From Solirubrobacterales bacterium (GTDB lineage Bacteria; Actinomycetota; Thermoleophilia; Solirubrobacterales; Solirubrobacteraceae), in NCBI GenBank assembly GCA_019240115.1, contig JAFAYV010000017.1, positions 19,430 through 83,429 of the forward strand: 64,000 nucleotides of DNA, given 5' to 3'. Of the stretch, positions 37,343-46,423 are shown piece by piece. Both the position numbers and the translations under genes were made by a program. The notes under the pieces were generated by a model. It saw only the letters and a list, made by a program, of their open reading frames with translations. It made no database searches and had not been told where the DNA came from. Position 1 is the stretch's first letter; each line of letters starts with the position of its first letter.

Positions 37343-38449
37343 ATGGCGACGGACGGTGCCCGGACGGCGGAGACCGCACATCTCGCCTCCCGGATCGGGC
37401 TGCTGGAAACCCGGGTCTCGCAGTTGACCGACGAAGTCACGCGCCGTCTGCAGACGCTCCAGGACGCTCTCGAGTTCCTGGTGGACGACGACCCCAGCGG
37501 GCGCCGCGCCCTCGCCGAGCTCCGCGACGACCCCGGCTATGCGACGCCGTTCATCGCGACCGATCCTCTCGTGTCGGTCATCATTCCCACCTACGACCGG
37601 GCGGATTCGCTGCGGACGCGCTCGATCCCCTCGGTGCTGGCGCAGAGCCACCGCAACCTCGAGGTCGTGGTCGTCGGTGACCATGCGTCGGCCGCGGTCT
37701 CCGAGGCGGTCACGCGAGTGCAAGATGCCCGGGTGAGCTTCCACAACCTGACCATCAACGGGCCCTACGATGCCGACTCCTATCGAGCCTGGTGCGCGTC
37801 GGGGACTCCCGCGCTGAACGCCGGACTGGCCCGTGCCCGGGGCGACTGGATCGCCATCATCGGCGATGACGACACCTACCCAGAGCGCCACCTCGAGATC
37901 CTGCTGCGATTCGCCCAGGAGCGGCGGCTGGAGTTCGTCTACGGCGGGTTGCGCCAGCTCGCTGACGACGGCTCGTGGATGACCCTGAAGGCGTTCCCCC
38001 CTCAGCTCGGGCGTATCAACTTGCAGACCTCCCTGTTGCACTCCGGGCTGCGCTTCCTCCAGTTCGAGCTGGCCCACGCGGTGTTCGAGGTCCCCAACGA
38101 CTGGGGGATCATCCGACGGATGATGCGCATCGGGGTGAGGATGGGCCAGACAGACGAGACCGTGATCGACTACATCCCCTCGCGCCGCCACGGCTTTCGC
38201 GAGGAGCGCACCTCCGCGGGCCCGCTGCGCCGGCGGGACTCGGACGCCCAGGCCCAGCTGGTGGCGCTGCAGGAGGAGTGCGCCCGTCTCACCGGCAGGG
38301 CCGCGGCCGCCGAGCAGGCGGCGCAGGCCGCCGGACTCGAGCTGGAACGCCGCCTCGACGACGTGCGCAGCTCACTGAGCTGGCGCGTGACGGCGCCGCT
38401 GCGCGCTGCGATGCGCCTGATCCGCGACGGTCAGCCCGGCCGGCGGTAG
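37343..38449 (+). CDS. GT2 glycosyltransferase with coiled-coil ends
   Basis: A 368-residue protein with three parts. Residues 10-50 form a coiled coil (SRIGLLETRVSQLTDEVTRR). Residues 75-290 are a GT-A domain with VSVIIPTYDRADSLRTRSIP, the D-x-D-like AIIGDDDTYPERHLEI and an acceptor segment VPNDWGIIRRMMRIG. Residues 300-355 are a second coiled coil ending in a basic amphipathic stretch (LSWRVTAPLRAAMRLIRDG), a motif shared with many surface-glycan transferases. The coils probably organise a multi-enzyme assembly at the membrane. The sugar is unknown. The gene starts only 26 bp from the divergent FdtA-like gene. Confidence 0.83.
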   Translation: MATDGARTAETAHLASRIGLLETRVSQLTDEVTRRLQTLQDALEFLVDDDPSGRRALAELRDDPGYATPFIATDPLVSVIIPTYDRADSLRTRSIPSVLAQSHRNLEVVVVGDHASAAVSEAVTRVQDARVSFHNLTINGPYDADSYRAWCASGTPALNAGLARARGDWIAIIGDDDTYPERHLEILLRFAQERRLEFVYGGLRQLADDGSWMTLKAFPPQLGRINLQTSLLHSGLRFLQFELAHAVFEVPNDWGIIRRMMRIGVRMGQTDETVIDYIPSRRHGFREERTSAGPLRRRDSDAQAQLVALQEECARLTGRAAAAEQAAQAAGLELERRLDDVRSSLSWRVTAPLRAAMRLIRDGQPGRR

Positions 38450-38548
38450 AGCACATTCAGTCTCGGCGCGGACCGATGCCCTCGGCCCGGTCGGCGCGCG
38501 CCGCTGGCGGAGGCCGCGGGGACCGTTGATACAGTCGCGCACGACCTG

Positions 38549-39469
38549 ATGGCCGAGCTTTCAAACAGGCACGTGCTCGTCACCGGCGGTGGCGGCTTCG
38601 TCGGCGCTCCCACGGTCCGAGCCCTGCTGGCCCAGGGAGCGGTCGTGCGCGTGCTCGACGCCGTGGCGTCCGATCGCCTCGAAGGCCTCGAGTGCGAGCT
38701 CGTCGTCGGAGACATCTCCGATCAGGACACGGTGGCGGCGGCGTGCCGGGGCATCGAGCTGGTCGTCCATCTTGCCGTGCTGCCGCTGAACCTGGCCAAC
38801 GCCGACCCCGCGACGGCGTTTGCGACCAACGTCCGCGGCTCGTTCAACGTGTTCGACGCCGCCGGCCGAGCCGGCGTGTCGCGCGTCGTGTACTCCTCGG
38901 CGTCGTCTGCCTACGGCCCCACCGACGCCTATCCGATCGTCGAGGATCAGCCGCTGCGGCCGACCGCCTTCTATCCCGCCAGCAAGGCCGCGGCCGAGAT
39001 GCTGCTCCGCGGCCTGGCGGGCACCTACGGCTACAGCTTCATCGTGCTGCGCTACATGAACGTCTATGGACCCGGTCAGACCGCCGGGGTGGTGCCCGCG
39101 GTGGCGCGCTCGCTGCTGGCCGGCAACCGTCCCCGGCTCACCGGCGACGGGAGCCAGGCCTTTGACTTCGTGCACATCGAGGACTGCGCGCAGGCGAACA
39201 TGCTCTCGATCGCCGCCGAGAGCAGCGGCGCCGAGCTCAACGTGGGCTCGGGCGAGGCGACCTCGCTCAACGCGCTGGTGGCGACGATGACCGACCTCCT
39301 CGGCGCGGACCTGCAGCCCGAGTACGACGGACCGGTGTCGAGCGCTCCCCCTCGGGTCGGCTCGATCGAGCGCGCGCGACAGCTCATCGGATACCGGCCG
39401 CAGGTTGCGCTCCGCGACGGCATGGCCGACGTGCTCGACGCGCTGCGCGATCGAGCCCGCGCCGCGTAG
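38549..39469 (+). CDS. NAD-dependent sugar epimerase/dehydratase
   Basis: A 306-residue extended SDR. The NAD motif is VLVTGGGGFVGAPTVRALLA. The catalytic Ser is in VVYSSASSAYGPTDAYP, and the YxxxK is in TAFYPASKAAAEMLLRGL near residue 148. The C-terminal segment SQAFDFVHIEDCAQANMLSI, with ELNVGSGEATSLNALV, is typical of UDP-hexose C4 epimerases (GalE/WbpP-like). It likely makes a UDP-sugar for the surface glycan. It begins a run of five genes on the same strand, followed after 4 bp by asnB. Confidence 0.85.
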   Translation: MAELSNRHVLVTGGGGFVGAPTVRALLAQGAVVRVLDAVASDRLEGLECELVVGDISDQDTVAAACRGIELVVHLAVLPLNLANADPATAFATNVRGSFNVFDAAGRAGVSRVVYSSASSAYGPTDAYPIVEDQPLRPTAFYPASKAAAEMLLRGLAGTYGYSFIVLRYMNVYGPGQTAGVVPAVARSLLAGNRPRLTGDGSQAFDFVHIEDCAQANMLSIAAESSGAELNVGSGEATSLNALVATMTDLLGADLQPEYDGPVSSAPPRVGSIERARQLIGYRPQVALRDGMADVLDALRDRARAA

Positions 39470-39473
39470 CGCC

Positions 39474-41315
39474 GTGTGCGGGATCGCGGGGGTGCTGCGC
39501 CATGACGGCGCGCCGGTCGGCGCCGAGGCGCTGCGCCGCGCGGCGCGCAGCATCGCGCACCGGGGACCCGACGACGAGGGCCTGCGCCTCGACGGGCCGG
39601 TGGGGCTGGTCCACCGGCGCCTGTCGATCATCGACCTCACCGACTCCGGGCATCAGCCGATGTCAAACGAGGACGGCACGATCTGGCTGACCTTCAACGG
39701 CGAGATCTACAACTTCCGGGAGCTGCGGCGGCTGCTGGAGGCCCGCGGCCACCGCTTCGCCTCCCACAGCGACAGCGAGGTGCTCGTGCACGGCTACGAG
39801 GAGTGGGGCGTGCGGCTGCTCGAGCGCCTCAACGGCATCTTCGCGTTCGCGATCTGGGACGGCGGCGAGCGTCGGCTGCTGCTCGCGCGCGACCGCTTCG
39901 GCACCAAGCCGCTGTACCTGCGCCGGGACTCGCATCGCCTGCTGTTCGGCTCGGAGATCAAGGCGGTCGTGGCGCTGGCCGGCGAGGCGCCGCGGCTCTC
40001 CTTCCCGGCGCTGCTTGAGTACATGAGCTTTCAGAACACCTACGGTGAGCAGACCCTGTTCGAGAACGTCACGATGCTGCCGGCCGGGACCTGGCTGGGG
40101 GTGCACGCCGACGGAAGCGCGCAGGGGGGCACCTACTACGACCCCCTGCCGAACGCCGAGCCGACGCTCGAGGACCGGCACGTCACCGAGGCGCTCGCGG
40201 CGTCGCTGCAGCGCGCCGTCGATCGTCAGCTGATGGCCGACGTGCCGGTGGGCGCGTACCTGTCAGGAGGGATGGACTCGGCCTCGCTGGTGGTCCTCGC
40301 CGGGCGGCGGATCCCGCACATCCACACCTTCACGGCCGGCTTCGACGTCAGCGACGCCTCGCCGCTCGAGGTCGCCGTCGACGAGCGCCCGGACGCGGAG
40401 GTCGTCGCCCGCGACGTCGGAACCGAGCACTACGGCGCCGTGCTGCATGCCGGAGACATGGCCCGCGTCCTCCCGGACCTGGTCTGGCACCTCGAGGACC
40501 TGCGCGCCGGCACCTGCTACCAGAACTACTTCGTGGCCCGCCTGGCCTCGAAGTTCGTCAAGGTCGTGATCGCGGGCACCGGCGGCGACGAGCTGTTCGC
40601 CGGGTACCCGTGGCGGTACTCGCTCCTGGACCCGGCGCAGGGTCGGGGGGGCTTTCTCGACGCCTACTACGACTACTGGTGCCGGCTGCTCAAGGACTCC
40701 GACCGCTCACAGGCGTTCACCCCGGACGCGTTGGCCATGGCGGGCGGCCGGGACCCACGGGAGAGCTTCGAGCAGGTTACGCGGCATCTCGACCCGGGGC
40801 TTGACCCGTTCGAGCAGGCGCTGTACTTCGAGCAGCGAACGTTCCTGCACGGGCTGCTCGTCGTCGAGGACAAGATGTCGATGGCCCACAGCATGGAGGC
40901 CCGCGTGCCGTTCCTCGACAACGAGCTGGTCGACTTCGCGTTGCGCATCCCCGCCCGGGTCCGGGCCGGCTCCGACGAGGGCAAGGTGCTGCTGCGCCGG
41001 GCCGCTCGGTCGTTTCTGCCCGACGTGCTCGTGCGCAAGCGCAAGCAGGGGTTCAGCCCTCCCGACGGGACCTGGTATCGCGGTCGTAACCTCGGCTACG
41101 TGCGTGACGTCCTGCTCGATCCCGCCTCGCTGCGGCGCGGGATCTTCCGGCCGGAGTTCCTCGAGCGCGTGATCGACGAGCACGCCCACGGACGGGCCGA
41201 TCACCGCCTGATGATCTGGTCGCTGCTCTGCCTGGAGTGGTGGCAGCGTCTGTTCATCGACGACGCCGGCGCCGCCATCCGCGGAGCGGCCGCTCCCACG
41301 GGGGCGCACGCGTGA
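39474..41315 (+). CDS. asnB: Asparagine synthase-like amidotransferase (first copy)
   Basis: A 613-residue glutamine-dependent amidotransferase. The GTG start gives V-C-G-I-A-G, so the nucleophilic Cys is residue 2 once Met is removed. The class II glutaminase domain (1-200) has RSIAHRGPDDEGL, LVHRRLSIIDLT, TFNGEIYNFRELR and DSEVLVHGYEEWG. The synthetase domain (230-600) has the PP-loop VGAYLSGGMDSASLVV and GTGGDELFAGYPWRY. AsnB-type enzymes in polysaccharide loci often amidate a sugar acid rather than make free asparagine. Position between two sugar epimerases, and close to a UDP-sugar dehydrogenase, favours amidation of a uronic acid here, as an inference. Confidence 0.87.
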   Translation: MCGIAGVLRHDGAPVGAEALRRAARSIAHRGPDDEGLRLDGPVGLVHRRLSIIDLTDSGHQPMSNEDGTIWLTFNGEIYNFRELRRLLEARGHRFASHSDSEVLVHGYEEWGVRLLERLNGIFAFAIWDGGERRLLLARDRFGTKPLYLRRDSHRLLFGSEIKAVVALAGEAPRLSFPALLEYMSFQNTYGEQTLFENVTMLPAGTWLGVHADGSAQGGTYYDPLPNAEPTLEDRHVTEALAASLQRAVDRQLMADVPVGAYLSGGMDSASLVVLAGRRIPHIHTFTAGFDVSDASPLEVAVDERPDAEVVARDVGTEHYGAVLHAGDMARVLPDLVWHLEDLRAGTCYQNYFVARLASKFVKVVIAGTGGDELFAGYPWRYSLLDPAQGRGGFLDAYYDYWCRLLKDSDRSQAFTPDALAMAGGRDPRESFEQVTRHLDPGLDPFEQALYFEQRTFLHGLLVVEDKMSMAHSMEARVPFLDNELVDFALRIPARVRAGSDEGKVLLRRAARSFLPDVLVRKRKQGFSPPDGTWYRGRNLGYVRDVLLDPASLRRGIFRPEFLERVIDEHAHGRADHRLMIWSLLCLEWWQRLFIDDAGAAIRGAAAPTGAHA

Positions 41316-42214
41316 CCCTGCTTCTCACCGGGGCGACGGGCTTTCTCGGACGAGCGCTGCTGCCGCTGCTGGCCCAGCGCGACGACGTGGTGGCCCTGCA
41401 CCGCCCCGGCACTGATCCGCCCGACGTCGGCCACCTCGACGGCGGCCACCCCGACGGCGCCGCCCCACCGGAAGCCGGCCGCGTGCGCTGGGTCGCCCAG
41501 GACCTCGCGGCCCCACTCTCAGAGCAGCTGCCCGCGCGCATCGACGGTGTCCTGCACGTGGCCCAATCGCGCCGCTACCGTGAGTTCCCCGACGGGGCGC
41601 TCGACGTGATGGACGTCAACACGATGGCGACGACGCGGCTGCTGGACTACTGCCGCCGGGCGGGCGGCGCGACGTTCGTCTACGCCTCCACCGGCGCCGT
41701 CAGCGGCGCCGGTCGCAAGGCCATCCGCGAGGACGATCCGCCCGCGCCGGGCAACCTGTACGCGATCTCCAAGCACGCCGGCGAGCAGGTCGTCGCCCAG
41801 TACCGGCCGCTGTTCTGCGCCCACTCGCTGCGCTACTTCTTCATCTACGGGCCCGGGCAGGAGGGGATGATGATGCCCGGCATCATCGGGCGCGTCGCGA
41901 GCGGACAGGAGGTGCAGCTCGCCGGCGCGGACGGCATCTCGCTCAATCCGGTGTACGCCGGCGATGCCGCTCGGGCCACCGCGGCCGCGCTGGAACTCGA
42001 CGAGAGCGCGACAATCAATGTCGCTGGACCCGAGACCGTGTCGATCCGCCAGATCGCCGAGATCATCGGCGGCGAGGCAGGAAAGGCGCCAACATTCGAA
42101 AACGTGGCCGAGCAACCGGACTTCGTCGCGTCGATCGACCTGATGACCAGCCTCCTGGGAGCTCCCACCACAACACCCAGGGAGGGTCTGGCACGTATGG
42201 TGGCGGCCGGCTGA
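41312..42214 (+). CDS. NAD-dependent epimerase/dehydratase family protein
   Basis: A 300-residue SDR from the GTG overlapping the asnB stop (GTGA). The NAD motif is LLLTGATGFLGRALLPLLAQ. SLRYFFIYGPGQEGMMMPGI is characteristic of this group. The catalytic Ser lies in FVYASTGAVSGAG, and the YxxxK motif is NLYAISKHAGEQVVAQ. A linker with repeated His/Asp/Gly (PDVGHLDGGHPDGAAPPEAG) lies near residues 33-52. It is shorter at the N-terminal side than GalE and may be a reductase or epimerase of the same nucleotide sugar as the gene at 38549. Confidence 0.82.
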   Translation: MTLLLTGATGFLGRALLPLLAQRDDVVALHRPGTDPPDVGHLDGGHPDGAAPPEAGRVRWVAQDLAAPLSEQLPARIDGVLHVAQSRRYREFPDGALDVMDVNTMATTRLLDYCRRAGGATFVYASTGAVSGAGRKAIREDDPPAPGNLYAISKHAGEQVVAQYRPLFCAHSLRYFFIYGPGQEGMMMPGIIGRVASGQEVQLAGADGISLNPVYAGDAARATAAALELDESATINVAGPETVSIRQIAEIIGGEAGKAPTFENVAEQPDFVASIDLMTSLLGAPTTTPREGLARMVAAG

Positions 42215-42224
42215 GGTCGTCGCC

Positions 42225-43700
42225 GTGAGACAGCACTTCATCCGCCTCGGCAAGCAGACCGCTGTCTACGGGCTAGGGGCGGTCGCCGCGCAGCTCCTGG
42301 GCATCATCACCCTGCCGATCTATGCCAGGGTGTTCGCCCCGAGCGAGTACGGCGTCATTGAGGTGCTCACCGTCGGACTGTCGGTGCTGGCGATCGTCGT
42401 GGACTTCGGCCTGAACTCGGCGGCCCAGCGGTCGTATTTCGACTACACGGAGGACAACTTCGAGGAGCGCCGCGTGGTCTTGTCGACCTCGATCGGATCC
42501 TCCATGAGCATCGCGCTGCTCCTGGCGGCTGGCGTGGCAGCCGCCAGCGATCCGATCGCCGCGTGGCTGTTCGGCAGCGACCGCTACGGCACCGCGGTCC
42601 TGTTGGTGGCAGCGTGTGTCCCCGCCGGCACGCTGGCGTCGCTCACGCAAGAGGTCATGCGGCTGCGGTTCCAGCCGTGGCGCTACCTCACCGTTTCGCT
42701 GATCGCCGGCGGCCTCGGGACGACGCTGGCACTGACGTTCGTGCTCGCCTTCGGATGGGGCGTCAACGGCGTGTTCGCGGGGACGCTGGCCGGCAGCGTG
42801 GCCGCCGCCGGCTACGCGCTGTCCGTCGCGCATCCGTACATCGGCCGGCGGATCTCACTCGCGGAGTTACGCGTGATGCTCGCCTTTGGCCTGCCACTCA
42901 TCCCCGTCGCGATTGCCATGTGGATGCTCCAGTTCATCGACCGCATCCTCCTCACCAAGCTGGGCAGCCTCGATGACGTTGGACAGTACGCCGTCGCCAA
43001 CCGGCTCTCTTTCGCCATGCTTCTGTTCGTGTCGGCGTTCAGCATCGCCTACGCCCCGTTCATGCTCTCGTTGCACGCCGACGACGCGGAGACTGAGCGG
43101 GTGGTCCGCGCGCGCCTCATGACGTACCTGACCGCGGGCCTGGTCGTACTCGCAATCGTCTTCTCCGTGTTCGCACGGGAGATCATCGCCATCATCGCTC
43201 CCGGTTTCGACCGCAGCTACCAGGCGGTCGCGCTTGTGTGTGCCGGTACAGCGGCGCTCGGCTTCTGTCAGATCCCGATGGCCGGCATCAGCATCTCCCG
43301 GCGGACGAAGCTCTTCGCCTACTACTCGACGATCGCGGCCGTGGTCAACCTCGGGCTCAACGTCCTGCTCATCCCGGCGTGGGGACAGGTCGGGGCCGCC
43401 GCGGCGACGGCCGCCGGATACCTGTTGCTGGCCCTGCTCTACTACCGAGGCGCCCAGCGCGTCGCGCCCACCCCCTATGCCACGAGCAAACTGATCGCCC
43501 TCGCGGGACTCGGCGCGGCGCTGATGCCGATCGGCCTGATCGGAGACGACCCTCTCTGGCTGGCGCTGCTGGTCAAGCTGGGTGCCCTGGTTGTCCTGGC
43601 GATCGGATTGCGCATCATCGGCGTGATCGGTCCTGAGGAGATCGGTGAGCTGCGCGCACTCATCGGCCGGGCCCGGAACGTGCGAGCGGTCAGCGCCTGA
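42225..43700 (+). CDS. Wzx-like oligosaccharide flippase
   Basis: A 491-residue membrane protein of the MOP superfamily (polysaccharide transporter type). It has about 14 hydrophobic segments. The N-terminal signature is LGAVAAQLLGIITLPIYARV, followed by FAPSEYGVIEVLTVGLSVLA. The second half opens FGLPLIPVAIAMWMLQFIDR, then ILLTKLGSLDDVGQYAVANR, which is the family's internal repeat. It should flip lipid-linked repeat units from the cytoplasm to the periplasmic face for polymerisation. A polymerase (Wzy) is not obvious in the window, though the large membrane protein at 58993 is a candidate. GTG start, 10 bp after the epimerase. Confidence 0.88.
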   Translation: MRQHFIRLGKQTAVYGLGAVAAQLLGIITLPIYARVFAPSEYGVIEVLTVGLSVLAIVVDFGLNSAAQRSYFDYTEDNFEERRVVLSTSIGSSMSIALLLAAGVAAASDPIAAWLFGSDRYGTAVLLVAACVPAGTLASLTQEVMRLRFQPWRYLTVSLIAGGLGTTLALTFVLAFGWGVNGVFAGTLAGSVAAAGYALSVAHPYIGRRISLAELRVMLAFGLPLIPVAIAMWMLQFIDRILLTKLGSLDDVGQYAVANRLSFAMLLFVSAFSIAYAPFMLSLHADDAETERVVRARLMTYLTAGLVVLAIVFSVFAREIIAIIAPGFDRSYQAVALVCAGTAALGFCQIPMAGISISRRTKLFAYYSTIAAVVNLGLNVLLIPAWGQVGAAAATAAGYLLLALLYYRGAQRVAPTPYATSKLIALAGLGAALMPIGLIGDDPLWLALLVKLGALVVLAIGLRIIGVIGPEEIGELRALIGRARNVRAVSA

Positions 43701-43722
43701 ACCGATCGATAACCTCGGCCGG

Positions 43723-44667
43723 ATGCTCAGCTTCGTCTGCCCCGTGTGTCACGTCGACGTGCCCGAGCCCGGTTCGTCCGGCGTCCGGTGCCCGACGTGC
43801 GGGCGCCAGTTCCCCGACCGTGACGGAGCGATGGACTTCACCCCCAACCCTCCGCCCGATCCGGACGTGCAGGAGCGGTGGCCGCTCTGGGAGCAGCTGC
43901 AGCACAACTTCGTCGTTGCCGCCGACGAGATCCCCGAGCACAGCCTGTCGGTGGGGCGTCGCGCGGACGCCACGGCGTTCGCCCGGTTCTCGGACCTCCG
44001 GGGCTCGGTGCTCGACGTCGGCTGCGGGCCGCAGACCGAGCCGAGCTATGCGGTGGGCGCAAACGGGAGGTTCGTCGGCATCGATCCGCTCCGCGGGGAG
44101 AAGCAGCGTGAGTTCACATTCGTCCAAGGCATCGGCGAGTATCTGCCCTTCGCCGACGGGAGCTTCGACCGGGTCCTGTTCGCCACGTCACTGGACCACG
44201 TGCTCAGCCCGGCGCGCTCGCTGTCGGAGGCGCGGCGCGTGCTGAGCCCGAGCGGGACCGTCAACATCTGGTTCGGGGAGGTGCCCGATACCGAGCTTCC
44301 GCCGCCGGCGACCGATTCACCGTCGCTCCGGCGCCGCCTGGGCGACGCAGCAATGCACCCGCGGGCCGCGATCAGGAGGCTGACGGGCCGCACGCCGCCC
44401 CAGCCGCCGGAACCGGCCTACCTCCGGGAGCTGGCCGTTCCAACCGGCGCAATCGACATCTTTCACGTTGTGCACCTGAGCAGTCCGCTTGTGTCGGAAT
44501 GGCTCTCGGCGGCGGGCCTGACCGTGGCCGATGCCGGTCGCCACGGGGCCAGCGTGTTCCTGTGCGCACGGGCGCCTGATGCGTCAGCCGACCGCGGAGG
44601 CGGAACGCGCCGAGTCGCGCGCAAACGCGGCTCGCCAGGTCTCGGCACAGAACGCGCGCCACAGTGA
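43723..44667 (+). CDS. SAM methyltransferase with zinc-ribbon N terminus
   Basis: A 314-residue protein. Residues 5-30 form a likely zinc ribbon (CPVCHVDVPEP, then CPTCGRQFPDRDG), as in the YqiK/Trm112-like heads of some methyltransferases. Residues about 80-190 carry the SAM fold (SVLDVGCGPQTEPSYAVGAN, FVGIDPLRG, FDRVLFATSLDHVLSP). The C-terminal 100 residues lack clear features and end in a basic low-complexity tail. The 3' end overlaps the convergent asparagine synthase gene by 84 bp, so part of the tail is read on both strands. It probably methylates a sugar in the surface glycan. Confidence 0.8.
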   Translation: MLSFVCPVCHVDVPEPGSSGVRCPTCGRQFPDRDGAMDFTPNPPPDPDVQERWPLWEQLQHNFVVAADEIPEHSLSVGRRADATAFARFSDLRGSVLDVGCGPQTEPSYAVGANGRFVGIDPLRGEKQREFTFVQGIGEYLPFADGSFDRVLFATSLDHVLSPARSLSEARRVLSPSGTVNIWFGEVPDTELPPPATDSPSLRRRLGDAAMHPRAAIRRLTGRTPPQPPEPAYLRELAVPTGAIDIFHVVHLSSPLVSEWLSAAGLTVADAGRHGASVFLCARAPDASADRGGGTRRVARKRGSPGLGTERAPQ

Positions 44668-46419
44668 GTGGTGGTCACGCCAGGCGCCCGCCCGCAGGTC
44701 AGCCTCGATGACCGCCGTGTCGTAGAGTCCACGAGCGCGAGTGGAGGGATCGAGCAGTACCGCTGCGATGCGCTCTCGCCACGCCGGCTCGGCCAGCCAC
44801 CGCGCCTGCGGGGGCTCGAACGCGACCTTGTCGCGCCTGGCAAGGATCGCGTCCGGCACGAGACCGCGCACCGCGTCGCGCAGGATGCGCTTGGTGACGC
44901 CGTCTTGGCACAGGAACGAGGCCGGAAGCGAGAAGGCGAACTCGGCCACGCGGCGATCCAGGAACGGCAGCCGTACCTCGCGGGAATGGGCCATGCTGCT
45001 GCGGTCGGCGTAGCGCAGGAGAGCGGGGAGGCTGGTGACGAAGCTCTCCAGCAGCAGCTCGCGTCGCATCGCCGCTCCGGCGGCGAACTCGGGTACGGGC
45101 GGGGCCACGTCCAGCGTCTGCGCCACCACCCCATGCGTGACGTAGGGGCTCGCCGACCGTCGTCGGTAGACGCGGATGACCGGCTCCGGAAGGTACGCCC
45201 CGGCGAGCATGCGCACGGCGAAGGCGCGGCGCGAACCGCCCGCACGCACGGCGCGCGCGATCCCCGTTGGCCCGCCGGCCACGGCCGCGGTCCCGACCAT
45301 CCACGGATAGCCCCCGAACAGCTCGTCGGCGCCCTGCCCGTCGAGGAGCACGACGATGCCGGCGTCACGGGCCACCCGGTTCACGCACCACTGGGCGTAG
45401 ATCGAGGTCGAGCCGAACGGCTCCTCCTGGCTGCGTACCAGCGCCTCCAGGTCATCGGCCAGCGCGGACGCGGTGGGCTGGGCCCGATGGTGCTCGAGGA
45501 CCTCGGCGGCCCGGGCAACCTGCTCCGCGTAGGGCCACTCGTCGCGCTCGTAGCCAGGAAAAGTGGCGGTGAAAGCGTGGCGCCGGGCATCGGCGCCGAG
45601 CCTGGCGCACAGCGCTGCCACCGCCGAGGAATCGACCCCGCCGCTCAGCGATGTGCCCATCGGAACGTCGCTGCGCAGCCGCAATCGGATGGAGTCCGTG
45701 AGCAGGTCCCGCAACGTCTCCACCGCGTCCTCGTAGCGCGCGGGCACCTCGACCAATGCGGGCGTCCAGTAGCGCGTGACGGTGACGCTTCCTGCCTGCC
45801 AGCGTAGGCGGTGAGCGGCAGGAAGCCGCCTGACACCTGCGAAGAAGCTGCCCTCCGGCGCCGGCATGAGGTCGTGGGCCACAAACGCTTGTACGGCCGC
45901 CTCGTTCGCGGCGCCGAGGCCGTCGACGGCCGTGATGAGCGCGCGGATGTCGGAGCCGAACGCCAACCCGGCTGGCCGATCGCAGTAGTAGAGCGGTTTC
46001 TCGCCGAACGGGTCCGATGCCAGCGTCAGTGAGCCGTCGTGCTCGTTGAAGACGGCCATGGCGAACATCCCGTTGACGCGAGCAAGCGCCGCCTCGCCCC
46101 ACTCGCGCCAAGCGTGGATCAGGATCTCGCCGTCGCCCTCGGTGACGAAGGTGTGACCACCAGCCTGGAGCTCGCTACGCAGCTCGCGGTAGTTGTAGAT
46201 CTCGCCGTTGAACACCAGGTGGAGCCCGTCGTGGTGCAGCGGCTGATTTGACCGCGGCTCGAGGTCGATGATCGCCAGGCGCCGAAATGCCAGACCAGCC
46301 GATCCGTCGCGCCAGAGGCCCTGGTCATCGGGGCCGCGGTGGATCATGACCTGGGCCATGCGAGTCAGGACGTCCTGATCGGGCGCCGGCGCGCCGACGA
46401 TGCCAGCAATGCCGCACAT
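44584..46419 (-). CDS. Asparagine synthase-like amidotransferase (second copy)
   Basis: A 611-residue paralogue of the enzyme at 39474, only moderately similar. The start used is the ATG giving M-C-G-I-A-G, so Cys2 is the glutaminase nucleophile. Motifs include IHRGPDDQGLWRDGSAGLAF, VFNGEIYNYRELRSELQAGG and, in the synthetase half, MGTSLSGGVDSSAVAALCAR (PP-loop) and DGQGADELFGGYPWM. Two amidotransferases in one locus suggest two different acids, or one true asparagine synthetase and one glycan-modifying enzyme. It is transcribed with the glycosyltransferase 4 bp upstream (46424) and convergent with the methyltransferase. Confidence 0.87.
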   Translation of the reverse strand: MCGIAGIVGAPAPDQDVLTRMAQVMIHRGPDDQGLWRDGSAGLAFRRLAIIDLEPRSNQPLHHDGLHLVFNGEIYNYRELRSELQAGGHTFVTEGDGEILIHAWREWGEAALARVNGMFAMAVFNEHDGSLTLASDPFGEKPLYYCDRPAGLAFGSDIRALITAVDGLGAANEAAVQAFVAHDLMPAPEGSFFAGVRRLPAAHRLRWQAGSVTVTRYWTPALVEVPARYEDAVETLRDLLTDSIRLRLRSDVPMGTSLSGGVDSSAVAALCARLGADARRHAFTATFPGYERDEWPYAEQVARAAEVLEHHRAQPTASALADDLEALVRSQEEPFGSTSIYAQWCVNRVARDAGIVVLLDGQGADELFGGYPWMVGTAAVAGGPTGIARAVRAGGSRRAFAVRMLAGAYLPEPVIRVYRRRSASPYVTHGVVAQTLDVAPPVPEFAAGAAMRRELLLESFVTSLPALLRYADRSSMAHSREVRLPFLDRRVAEFAFSLPASFLCQDGVTKRILRDAVRGLVPDAILARRDKVAFEPPQARWLAEPAWRERIAAVLLDPSTRARGLYDTAVIEADLRAGAWRDHHSLWRAFCAETWRAAFARDSARSASAVG

Positions 46420-46423
46420 CGGC

